From: Pinguiococcus pyrenoidosus
Taxonomy: Eukaryota; Sar; Pinguiophyceae; Pinguiochrysidales; Pinguiochrysidaceae
DNA length: 64,000 nucleotides
Assembly: GCA_019677205.1 (NCBI GenBank)
Contig: JAAMXY010000449.1
Span: forward strand, 42,158-106,157
Direction: 5' to 3'
Each line of letters begins with the position of its first letter. Positions within the stretch are counted from its first letter, which is position 1. The position numbers and the translations under genes were made by a program. This document shows positions 1-10,416 of this stretch, piece by piece. Under the pieces are notes generated by a model. It worked only from the letters and a program-made list of their open reading frames with translations, was not told the origin of the DNA and ran no database searches.

Positions 1-54
1 CAGCTGCTGCCGAAGCCGCTCATTATCGCGCCGCAACCGCTCCGTCTCGGACAT
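1..54 (-). CDS. Start or internal exon of a coiled-coil protein, cut by the window edge
   Basis: The minus strand is open from a stop at 112-114 to the window edge. An ATG at 54 begins a short segment reading MSETERLRRDNERLRQQL, which has leucines at heptad spacing and many charged residues, as in a coiled coil or leucine zipper. Only 18 residues are visible, so no family can be named. The ATG may be internal, because the frame is open for 19 further codons upstream. The direction (head-to-head with the next gene) fits the alternating layout of the window. Confidence 0.35.
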   Translation of the reverse strand, partial: MSETERLRRDNERLRQQL

Positions 55-114
55 GAGGAGCGTCAGACGGTGGGGATCGACTTGAGCACCGCGGGGGGAT
101 GGTTCTCGGCGCTA

Positions 115-395
115 TCTGAGCTGAGCCGAGCCCTACGCCTCAGCGGTCAAGCCGAGGTAGCCTCAGCATCCGAATCACCTTCACAAAGCCGGGCAAACGT
201 CTGCCAGCAATGTCGTTACGAGAGGGAAATCCTGGAATTCGTGCGTTGCGTTTGAGTTTTGGCGGGAAAAGTCGATCCGCACGTTTCGCAACGGTGCGTC
301 CATTTCGATAAAGATGCCAGATCGATGACAGACTCACAAAATGCCCGAACTTTGCGGCGCCCGAACAGCATCTCTCGCGCGCCATCATCGCATCC
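115..395. promoter_or_regulatory. Shared promoter region with an E2F-like site
   Basis: This spacer separates the leftward partial gene from the rightward Notum-like gene. It holds TTTTGGCGGGAAAA at 257-270, a match to the E2F/DP consensus (TTTSSCGC, commonly TTTGGCGGGAAA). The same kind of element recurs in eight other divergent spacers of this window. Confidence 0.4.
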
Positions 396-2280
396 ATGAG
401 GGCCATTGTGGTCTTGACGACTGCGTTGCTGGCGCGTGCGCAGCAATTCGCTGGGGAAGCGGAGGAGCGCGCGTACAACGAGTGAGTGTCTCTGTCCGCT
501 CTTCGCACTCCGAGGGAGGTCCGCGCTGACGAGTCCAACGGACAATCTTCGACACTTTCCCGCGTAGATATGCGCACTTCATACGACAGGAGCTTGGCCT
601 GCTGGAGCCTGAGCGTCAGATCCAGAGGCGACTACAGAGCGACTTGGACGTGTGTCAGCTCAAAGGGGACAGCAGCCTTTGTCCCATAGCGGACATGCCG
701 GAGTACACGTCCACTCTCGTCGCCAGGTTCGCAAGGGGATCGTTCGACCAATTCATGCTTAGGCGAAGCTTCGATCTTAACGTGTGCATCACATGGGGTC
801 GTGTACAGCGGGGGGGATACGAGGTGTCTCTTGGATGACAGCGCCCCGTATCAGTTTCAAGTGGTGCCTGGAGCTCGGAAAGACAAGCTGCTCTTGTACT
901 TCCAAGGCGGTGGCGCCTGCTGGACGGAGCTGAGCACGCGCGTTCCATTATGCCTCACCGACATCGTGCCCGAGATACCTCTAAAAGGGGTATTGAACAA
1001 CTCCGAGCCGATCAATCCGTATGCAGACTATACGGTTGTGATGGTGCTGTACTGCAGGTAAAGGCGTTCTTGCCGATCTCGCAGGATCCTCAAGGCCGTG
1101 GATCATCGTCAAGCCTGCTCACACCTGCACTCCGCCAGTGGTGACGTCTACACGGGCGATGTGGTTCGGGACTACACCGTGCGTGGCTCTTCTGTAGTGC
1201 AGATTGGACAGAGGAATACCCAGTCGGTTCTGGACTGGGTTGTCGCGCAGCAGAGGAATGGAGGGTTGTCGAGCACCTTGGAGGATCTCGTCATACTCGG
1301 CGATAGTGCGGGCTCCATCGGAGTCCAGCTGTGGGCAGCGCGCATCGGTGCCGCTCTTTCTTGGAAGAGCACTGTGGTGGTTCCCGATGCCTACCTCGCG
1401 GTGTTCCCCGATTCGATTGGCCAAGTAATCAGGGACTTTGGCGCCTGTGGGTTCTTTGAGAGTGAGGCCCTTCAGAAGGACTGCTATGAGGGGGTCATCA
1501 CGGTCGAGGTACGAGGGACTCGCTGCCTTCTGCAGCCGTGGGGAGCTGTCCTGTGCCGCTGCAGCTTTGGCTCTAACAGACGGATTTGACCCTTCTGAAG
1601 GACATTGCCTTGGATACTATCAAACGCACTGGACCCACAGGTATCGTCGTCCCTTGAGCCGTGTCTCGCTCCGAATTGGAATTCACTGTTGTGGCCCATT
1701 CTGGTGCAGTCCCCTTCCTGTATACGAGCGCGAAGTCCGACTTGCTCCAGATCGGCCTGTACGCCGCTCTGGTTCTTTCAGGTGGTGAACGCCTAACGAA
1801 CATCGTCACGAAAGAGGAGTGGTACCGGCTGGCGAACGAGCTTCTTGAGAGTTTCGAAGACCTCAACGCTGCGACATTCTGGGTGGCGGTGAGCTCGCAA
1901 AGCTTCGCGGGCCTCTAGTGTGCGCCGGAGCTGACCCTGCTTGTCTCTCCTCCATTTCTGACTGACCTAGGGGACAACGCACACCTTCACTGACGAATTC
2001 TACTTTTACTCCACAACGGTCTACGGAACGCGCATCGACTTTGACGAGCTTGAGGTTCCATCGCTAGCCCAGTGGCTGGAAGATCTCCAGCTCCAGAACC
2101 GCGCTTGTCAGCAGTGCGCCGGTACGTACCCACAACGCTAGGAACCCTACGTGGCTCACCATCTCGCTGAGCTTGGACTTCCATCCATATGACCTAGGGG
2201 ATCTTGAGAATCCGGGAGAGAGCAGAAACAATCGATACTGTGACGTGAATCTAGCAAAGAAGTGCGCGCAGAAGTTCTGA
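396..2280 (+). CDS. Secreted Notum/pectin-acetylesterase-like carboxylesterase
   Basis: Eight exons fit with consistent phase: 396-481, 568-726, 809-1057, 1139-1508, 1580-1640, 1710-1888, 1971-2121 and 2198-2280, giving 445 aa. The introns are 69-86 nt and GT-AG. The protein opens with a short signal peptide (MRAIVVLTTALLARAQQF), so it is probably secreted or lumenal. Family marks are the oxyanion segment YFQGGGACW, the block YCSGDVYTGD, the nucleophile elbow GDSAGS in exon 4, an Asp in the segment SAKSDLLQ of exon 6, and the His of GTTHTF in exon 7. Members deacetylate pectin in plants and remove palmitoleate from Wnt in animals (Notum). The natural acyl substrate here is unknown. All three presumed triad residues are present, so it is probably active. 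Confidence 0.85.
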
Positions 2281-2484
2281 GTATCGCCACGAAGACAAAG
2301 GAACGGGCCTTTGAAGCGTCCGAGCTCGCAGCTTTCCGCCGCAGCTTCCTCCCCATCCTCTTCCGTCGAAAGAAGACTTGTACACACATTTCCCAGGGTG
2401 TCACCAAACCATGAACTCGTCAATCAAACGACCCGCAAAGACCGGCCTCTGCTGGGAGCCGCGCGAGGAGAAACTCCACAAGAT

Positions 2485-4988
2485 CTACGAAGGGACCTGC
2501 TTCTTGCGAACGGGTCCAAAAAGCTTTCCCAATGGAGACGCAAACTCGTGAGGCGCATCGGGCGGATCCTACGAAGACGGCATGAGTGTTCTGATTGGTG
2601 CTGCCTGCGCTTCGTGAGTCCACTTCAATTCTCACCTCTGCTTCCAATCCGTCCAAGTCTTCCGTCGGGCTGCTTCCCCCCGTCGACGCCGTGGTATTCG
2701 CGTCGCTGGAGTTCTGGACGTCACTGGCGGCGGAGGAGTCTCCGGCCTTGCTGGGCATCTCGCGGACGGGAGTGAGGACGTTTCGACTCTGCCGCCCGCT
2801 TCGTCGATTGTCAAGGCTTGAAAAGTCAACGCCGCGCAGGGAGCTGCCGCCGGTTGCCAATGAAGCGACCAGCGTTTCTATGGGGCTTTTGCACTCTGCT
2901 TGGTCGCTCAAGCTTCTGGGCGGAGCTTCGCTCAGGTCTCGCATGCTGGAGCTGCTGCTGAGGGCGCTGTTCAGCGCCTCGAAGCCTCCTAGGTATTGGC
3001 GAAAGACTTAGACCGGTGGCCGGGGTGGATGGTCCTTCCTAACTTCTCGTGCACTTTTCGCCGCCGCATACCTTTGTCAAGCGTGGAGGATTTTCCTGAT
3101 CTTGCAGCGCTTCCCGGACTCGTGGCGTTGGCGGAATCTTGAGACTCCGTCGAATTTCGGCGAAGCCAGGTGAAGGCGCTTTTCATGGAGTTGCCGAGCG
3201 TCCGCGCCTTTCGCTTGCCCGGCACGCTCCGGGACCTGGAGATCCTTTTCCGTCGCCCAGAAAGCGGAGCTTCGTCTGCCTTGCACGCCGCGAGTTCGTC
3301 CGACTTCTTTTCCGATGCCAATTCTTCTTTCAGTCCAGAGAACTTCTCTGGCTTAAAGCCCTGCGGCAGCGAATTCCTGCGATTGACGGCCTCTGTGCCT
3401 TCTTCCGGCAGCGGCACCGTGGCGTCTGGATTGTCTTCCGCCAGACTCCCTCGGCGCTCCCTCTTTCGGAAACTCGGGATGCGCCCGAGCATCCCGCGCA
3501 TGGTGGACGACTTTTCCCTTGTCGTGTCTCCCCCAGTCCTCGGGGGGCACTGCTTCCGTTTCATCCCCAACCGCGCCGGCTCCTCCTCCTCCTCCTCCTC
3601 CTTGGCGCCCATGGAGCTTCTTTGGGAAGGCAAGGTTTCGCAGCTTCTCCGGCGGCTGCCTCTGTGCCGGAGACGGCGGCGCCGGGATCCTCGCTCGCCG
3701 TTGTTCGGGCGGCTGGAGCACATGAGACGCTCGCTGGCGCGGCGATAGCTAGGCGGCGTTTTCTTCTTTCCTCGAACCGGAGACCCCTTGTGCTCGCTGA
3801 TCCTTCGCCTCCGCGCACGCTTTTTGGGGTCCTTCGGAGCAGCCTCCGAGCCACAGGATCCGCTGTCCCGCGCAGACCTGATGCGCTTGGACGTGCGCAA
3901 GCTGTCGTCCGTGGCGGCGCTGCCCACGGACATCTCGCCGGAGCTGGACGAGAGCGAGTTCGTACCCACCTCCTTCAGCATCTCCTCGAAACGCTGCGAG
4001 GAATCCTTGATGGTCGCCACCAGCTCCTGCGGATCGATTGGTCGAAACCAGTAGCCCGCGTCGGAAGCCGAGTCGCCTGACGTGTCCGACACGTGCACAT
4101 CTCCGCCGGCCCGCTCGCCGCTGACCTTCGGGGGAAAGCCGGTCGCATTTCTGAACGCGATGGGCGTCGTCTGTCTAGAGTGATGCGGATCCGATGCCGA
4201 TGACGCATCCAAGAAGGACGCCCTAGGACTGGTCAGATCGGTGCCGGAGTCGTCCGACAGCGACGAGAACGCCAAGCTATCCACCGTGGCGTTTCGAGAA
4301 TGGCTGCGCCGACCACCTCGAAACGGCGACAGAGGCGGCGGCGGCGGAACGAAAGGGACGCGATCGGGCGGCAACGGTGGTGGTCCTGGAACACTATGAG
4401 CTCGATCCGGCGGCAGTGGCGGCGGCCCAGGAACTGCAACGCCGTCAACTTCCCTCGCTTTCGATTTCGTCGCCGACGACGAAATCGGTAGTTTCGCGTT
4501 CAGCGACGGCGGCAGCGGTGCCGTCGGCCTCCGCCTTGGGCTTATGGACCGAGGGACATCCGGGGACCTCGGCGGCAGAATCGGGGGCGGCGAACACGCA
4601 GGCGGCCCGGGCGAGCAAGATGGAGGCGGCGGAGGCGACGCCGCCTTTGCTAGCATCGGCGGCGGCCCCGGGATGGCCAGGTCGAAGGCCTCCTCCTGCT
4701 GGATCGGTGATGCCACTTGGGAAGGGGAGAGACAACGAAAGGTGAGATGACGAGTGCTGCTGCTGGGCACTTGGGATGGAGGCTCTCGGCGGATGAATGC
4801 TGCTGCGTCGCCGGCGAATCGGCGAATTCTGTGTCACCTGCGTCGATGGACGTTGGCGCCTTTGCCGACCGATAGCCCGGGCGAGCCGACGCCGGCCCAC
4901 CAGCACTTGGGGGCCGCTTCCGGTAGGCTGCTGCCTGCTGCATTGGCGCTAAGCTGGCCTCGCTGGGCAGAAGCTCAGATTCTGTCAA
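2485..4988 (-). CDS. Unrecognised Pro/Ser-rich, highly basic protein
   Basis: No known domain is seen. A long exon ends at 3072, an 83-nt intron leads to an exon at 2988-2636, and a 67-nt intron leads to the last exon at 2568-2485 with stop TAG. All phases agree. The N-terminal part is polyproline-rich with repeated IPGPPP and PPLPPDR units, resembling formin FH1 segments or other profilin/SH3 ligands. The middle is full of Arg/Ser-rich basic patches and a run of seven Glu encoded by CTC/CCT repeats. The C-terminus ends in SPLGKLFGPVRKKQVPS. The 5' end is unresolved: the main frame has no ATG near 4770, and a plausible upstream coding segment lies at about 4770-4988 in another frame, implying another intron. 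It may be a cytoskeletal or signalling scaffold, but that is a guess. Confidence 0.55.
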
Positions 4989-5746
4989 CGAGTCTCACGC
5001 TCCCAGGACCGCGACTGCTGTTGGCTGCGCATCGCTCGACGCCGGCAGCCTCTCGTCTCGCACCGCTAGCAGGTGCCGGCCGAAATGCCGGGGGCAGGCC
5101 AGTACTGGAGAGCTGAAGGAGACGCGAGGAGGACGTGGGAAGCGCTGCGCAAGGCGGCGAAACATGAAGCTTTTCGCAGAACGTTGATTTGGCGTCAACC
5201 AAACACTCCAACGGAATGCCTGGTTTTGGAGATTGAAATGGCGGCGGGGGCGCACAGCGTGACTACAGCTGGGCGATCATGTGAAACTTGACGCGAACGG
5301 TAGACGGAACCAAAACCCACCAAAACACCAAGCTTCAACGGTCATTTGCTTCTGCCCCCATTGGTTGAAATGAACCGTTCGGGCGATTCATTGGCCTGAC
5401 TCTGTCCTACGCAAAGATGCTGCCATAGACATGGCAGCCGAGTTCTCTTCGTTGACTTCTCCTCCAAACAAACGCTTCATTGCGGTTCTGCTCTGGTGCC
5501 CTCTCCACCACTAAAACATGTCTATTAGCAGTCTGTCCGAATCTGTTGTCCAATGGTGATGTGCCTTTGCATCGCCAAGCCATCCCTCAACGGCCATAGC
5601 AGAGCTTCCCCAAGCGCCTGCCGATTCAAACGGGACGGCAGGAGGCTTGACGCCGGACTCCCAAGGCCACATTCATCCTCACCGCAGCACAAAGCCGCAG
5701 GGCCCAACATCCTTTACCTCACGGGTAGACCTACGCGCCCCCCAAC
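4989..5746. promoter_or_regulatory. Spacer between the Pro-rich gene and the IFT43-like gene
   Basis: This holds the 5' end of the leftward Pro-rich gene and the promoter of the rightward IFT43-like gene. A minus-strand reading from an ATG at 5172 (MFRRLAQRFPRPPRV) could be a first exon of the Pro-rich gene, but I could not link it by splice signals. The stretch 5290-5560 is less GC-rich. No RNA gene, repeat or clear motif was found in it. Confidence 0.3.
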
Positions 5747-6460
5747 ATGGACCAGAAACGCGTCTCGGACGTGCCATCCACCGTGGCGGAGGCCTCGCAG
5801 ATGGTGCCCCACTACAAGGCAGATGTCAAGCATGACGACAGCAGGTCGGAGGCAACCTCCAGCGACTCCGAGCCTGGCGACGCAGCAGATCCAGGAGGGG
5901 AGCAAAAGGTCGGCTCCCCGTGGGTGCGCCCGGGGCCGCGGAGACGCCGCGGCGAGGCCGACAAAGAAGCTGCGATGGCCAAGGAAGAATCCGAGGAGAA
6001 GGACTCTGCCAAGGCGAAGGACGAGAAGCTGGTGAAGCGGGCGCCGGTCCAAGTGGACCGAGTGGCCATCGACTCCATTCCTGACCTTGACGAGGAGGCC
6101 GCCGACGCACTGGTCACGGGTGGCGCCACGGATGCTCCCGAGGAGCGCGCCATCCGCGAGAAGACGCTGCCGAAGTGGGACGAGCTTCGCGAAGCGGCGG
6201 GGCCAACAAGGTACGCGGGCATTGCTGTTGGTTGGTGCGAGTGACCTAGGGTGCTGGAGTTCTCACATGAAAGGACTCTCGGCCGCGGTAGGAGATTGCT
6301 GAGCGGAGCAACGAAGGAGATCGACCTCAGCGTCCTCACCGCGACGCTGTTGCCCTACGGCGTCGCGGAGGCGGAGGATCTGGAGAGCAACGTGGATTGG
6401 ACCTTCGAGAGCCTGGGAGCGAGCATACAAGGCCGCCTGGATCAGCTCCGCAGCAACTGA
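5747..6460 (+). CDS. IFT43: Intraflagellar transport protein 43 (IFT-A subunit)
   Basis: Exons 5747-6210 and 6292-6460 join in phase across an 81-nt intron, giving 210 aa. The N-terminal half is charged and low in complexity. The conserved C-terminal region contains IDSIPDLDEEA, and after the splice EIDLSVLTATLLP, followed by DVDW-like acidic text (SNVDWTFESLG). These match the IFT43 signature (IPLIPDLDE, then DGEIDLKLLTKVL and a DDVxWDWDRLF-like end). IFT43 is a small subunit of the IFT-A complex that works in retrograde transport inside cilia and flagella, so the organism very likely makes a flagellum at some stage. The gene runs in tandem with the next one, one of only two same-strand neighbours in the window. 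Confidence 0.8.
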
Positions 6461-6938
6461 AGTTCGCTTGAAGAAGCTGATTTTGAATGATGCTGCGTTG
6501 AGCGCTCAGAAACGCCCCAACGCCAGCGCCGCCCTTCCCCCCCTAAATAAAAAGGGAATGCCTGTGCGCCGCAGCTCCGTCCGACTTCGCACCGCCTGTA
6601 CCCATTCTTCGTCATCTCTACGAGGAAAGCACCTCCTTTCCGGTCCTCCTTTCCTCCCCTCCCCAACTAAGATCGAAGCACGCACGAAGCAGCGGCACGG
6701 AGGGTCCTTTGCTCTCCCTTCCCACAACGCGCCTCTCGTCATCTTCCATTCCTCCCATGACAGATGGACAAACTCCACATATTCCAGTACCCATACAACA
6801 TAATCTCATCTCTCTCCCCTCTCATATCCCGATCAGTTTTTGGTCTCCAAAATCCTTCTAAATGCAGCCTTTTTCAAACGCCAGGCCAGAAGGATTTCCC
6901 AGAGGTCAGTCGGCGCCTCAAGACGCCTCCCTCGGCCA
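6461..6938. other. Spacer between IFT43 and TM9SF genes
   Basis: A 478-bp tandem intergenic region. It holds the IFT43 3' UTR and the TM9SF promoter/5' UTR and is rich in CT runs (about 6600-6800). No E2F-like motif, RNA gene or repeat was recognised. Confidence 0.4.
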
Positions 6939-9849
6939 ATGCGTCTCATCGCGCTCCTGAGCCTCGCGGCCATCTGCGGGAGGGCCCGGGGCCGCTCCGC
7001 GGCCTTCTTCGTGCCCGGCGTGGCGCCGCAGGCCTGGGCCGAGGGCGACAAGCTTCCTCTGCTGGTGAAGAGTCTGGAGTCCACGAAGACGCAGCTGCCG
7101 GTGTCGTACTACGACTTCGCGTTCTGCAGGCCCAAGCGAGTACGAGCCGTGGCGGAAAACCTGGGCGAGAAACTGGAGGGCGCCGCGCTCCACCGAGGCC
7201 CCTATCCGCTGGAGATGCTGCAAAGCCACCCGTGCGAAGTGCTGTGCGAGAACGAGGTGTTGGCTGCGCAGGTGGAGGAGTTCCAGAAGCTCATCGATCG
7301 TGACTACGAGGTGCACTTCGTGTTGGACGGTCTCCCTGCCCTACGCCGACGGCACTCGGTGGTGCAAAGGGGCTTCCCGGTGGGCTTCAAGGCTGCCGAC
7401 GACAGCAGATACTTCGTCTTCAACCACGTGCTGCTCACGGTGCTGGTGCACTCGGCGCCGGAGCAGTACGACGGCTTCCGCGTCGTGGGCTTCGGGGTGG
7501 AGCCGGTGTCCATTGACCACGACCGCAAGCGCCGCGAGGACCACCTGAGCTTCGGCTCCAAGGACGAGTTCCTAGAGGTGGTCAAGGGCGCCAACGACAA
7601 GGGCATCGACATTGGCTGGGCGGAGGAAAGCTTCTCCGTGGCCGAGGCAGCGCCGCTGGACATCTCCCAGGAGGAAGCAGCTGGCTCCATGGACGAAGCG
7701 ATAACCACCTTGCGGACTCTCCACGACAAGCGACCGCTTCCGCCTGCGGACCACGTCGCATCCGAAGCGACGACGCCAAGCGATGGCGTGGATGCTGCGC
7801 TGCCGCCCCGTCCGCTCGAGACGCTTGCTTCGGATCCTTCTCCTGAGGCGCGTCTTGACCAGCACCCGCAGCTTGGCGTAGAAGCGCTGCAGCGCACGGA
7901 CGCGACCGCCTCGTCGGGCTTGCTACCCCCCGAAGGGCTTCCTGCGGGGCAGGTGCTTCCTGCGGGGCAGGTGCCTCCTCCTCGAAGCGCCGACGCGCTG
8001 ACAAATACCGGCCTCGCTGCCGGCCCCGGAAGACGAAGCCTTCAGGAGGAAGAGGAGCCATCACAGGCGCAGGAGATCCAGCGGACCTGTGCGTCCCGGC
8101 GACCGGTGAACGATGCGTACTTTCTCATGGAGCTGAGGGCGGCCGAGGAGAAGAGCAACATTCTTTTCAGCTACGAGGTGGTCTTCGAAGAGAGCCTCGT
8201 GCCCTGGGCGGATCGCTGGGACGTCTACCTCTCGCTCGACGACAGCGATGACATCCACTACTTCAGCATCATGAACAGCCTTCTGATCGTCCTGTTCCTC
8301 ACCGGCGTCGTCGCGGTCATCATGGCGAGGATCCTGCACAACGATATCCAGGTTTGTAGCTTCTTCTTGCGTTTCTCAAGGGATGTGTTTCGGAAAGTTC
8401 TTCGAGCGTGTAAGGGCTCGAGCTGACACGTGGTTGCTGCCGCGCAGGAGTACAATCGGGAGAAGCTGACTGCCGAAGAGAGACAAGAAGAGACGGGCTG
8501 GAAGCTGCTTCACGGAGACGTCTTTCGGCCGCCTTCCACGTACCCCATGCTTCTGAGCGTATGTGCCGGCACCGGGGCGCAGGTCCTCTTCATGACCTTT
8601 GCGGTGATTCTGATGGGGCTTGCCGGATTTTTGAGTCCGGCCAACAAGGGTGGAACGCTCACGTCCGTGATCGCCTTCTTCGTCATGAGTGGCTCGGTGG
8701 CCGGGTACAACAGCGCTCAGATATACAAGCTCGTCAAGGGCAAGAACTGGCGAATGAATATCGTTCTGACCGCGACGCTCTTCCCGGGAGTGGTGGTGGG
8801 CCTCTTCGTCATCCTTGACATGTTCCTGTGGGGGGACAATGCGGCGACGGCGATCGGTAAGCTGCAACAACAAGAAGCGGCGCGCAAACCTGACGCCTGT
8901 CTTGCGAACGCATTGCTGACGATGTCGTCGCATGCATCCGGGCCGTAGGCTGGAAGACAGGACTGTATCTGCTGTCGCTGTGGATCCTAGTGGCAGCGCC
9001 TCTGGTCTGCGTGGGGTCTTGGATGGGCTTCAAGCAGCCGACCATCGAGCTGCCCGTCAAGACCAACCAGATCGCCAGGGTGATCCCTCCCGGGCCAAAC
9101 TGTGCGGACATGACCTCACTGACGGCTTGGTACGGTCACCCGGTCCTGTCGAGTCTCCTCTCGGGCATTCTCCCCTTCGGCGCGGTATGCATCGAGCTCT
9201 TCACGATCATGAATGCCCTTTGGCTACACCAGTACTACTACATCTTCGGCTTCCTCGCCGTCGTTGTCCTGATACTGGTGGCGACGTGTGCGGAAATCGC
9301 CATCGTGATGTGCTACTTTCAGCTTTGCCACGAAGACTACAGGTAGTGCGCAAACAGAGGTGGACGCTTTGCTTCCCCGTGCGAAGGCTTACAAAGCATG
9401 CGCCTTTTTCTCCCTCTCAAGATGGTGGTGGAAGGCATTCCTTTGCTGTGCCAGCAGCGGCGTGTACATGTTTGCATACGCGGTGTGGTACTTCTTCGAG
9501 CAGCTGGATATCCAGGTGACATCGTAGCCACCGCCCGACGCCGTACCCTTCGCGATGCAGACTCTCATGCATGCTTCTTCGCCTCCGCTCACGCAGGGGT
9601 TGATTCCAACGATGATCTACTTCATCTACATGGGAACCATCTGCCTCACGTTCACCTTGCTTACGGGGGCAATCGGGTTCTACGCATGCCTTTGGTTTGT
9701 TCTAAAGTATGTACCTACGTGCGGCCGTCCACGGAAGCTGCGATCGTTGAGCAACTCATGCGACCTCGCCTTAACATGTCTTTTCCTTTTTTTCTCTCTC
9801 CCTCTCTTTTCCTTCAATCAGGATTTTCAAAGAGCTTAAAGTGGATTGA
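6939..9849 (+). CDS. Transmembrane 9 superfamily protein (nonaspanin/EMP70)
   Basis: Six exons, 6939-8351, 8448-8856, 8949-9342, 9422-9515, 9597-9706 and 9822-9849, join in phase to give 815 aa. The start is the ATG opening a signal peptide (MRLIALLSLAAICGRARG); an in-frame upstream start would bury it. The lumenal domain has FFVPGVAPQAW and SYYDFAFCRP, both nonaspanin hallmarks, and ends with DVYLSLDDSDDIHYFSI before the first membrane span. EETGWKLLHGDVFRPP follows, then the remaining spans. The protein ends KIFKELKVD, matching the KxD/E-type Golgi retention signal of this family. TM9SF proteins sort membrane cargo in Golgi and endosomes. It is about 150 aa longer than usual because of a low-complexity lumenal insert (about 7660-8090), which includes a perfect 18-bp tandem duplication at 7938-7973. 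Confidence 0.93.
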
Positions 9850-10416
9850 GTGATGGATTCCTTTGGCAGCCATGCCCTTCCGATTGAGACGAGGTACTTG
9901 CGCAAGTCTGCGCTGGAAGACATGCTCGGCATAGACGCGACGTGTCCGCGCAGGTCAAGAAGATACTCTTCTCTTGCTCCGCGACGCTCTAGTAATTTAC
10001 AGCCCTACTATCTTAGGTTGCATCACTCTTGATCACACACGATAGATCGCATGCACCTCCACATTAAGGCAACTGCATGGAATGTACTCCAAGCTAAACG
10101 AGACACACACAAGGGCAACACCTGTACAAGTGCTGACGATTCGCATCTGCGATAGCTATGCACGCAGAAGTCCAAGAACGCGGTCGCCGCGACGTCCGCG
10201 TCTAACCCGAATGAAGGGATATGTATACAGAACCAGATGATAGGGAGGATGGCGACGACGACGATGATGATGACGATGATCATGACCTCGGCAACGACAG
10301 CGCTGTTTCGCTCCTCGAACCAAGATCCCAGACCTCCCCCTCCGCTGCGCGACGTAGGGCTCCTTTCGCGAGCAGCACCTGAGCAAGAGACCTCGCCACC
10401 CATCCCTCGACGGTCT
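9850..10416. other. Tail-to-tail spacer with a GAY trinucleotide run
   Basis: This 567-bp gap lies between the TM9SF and Miro stop codons and should hold both 3' UTRs. At about 10252-10285 there is an imperfect GAC/GAT repeat. On the minus strand it gives a hydrophobic Ile/Val run inside a spurious open frame. No gene is supported here. Confidence 0.4.

Noticed and set aside
3139-4080. 313-aa plus-strand open frame
   Set aside because: Antisense to the Pro-rich gene, compositionally biased, with no recognisable domain.
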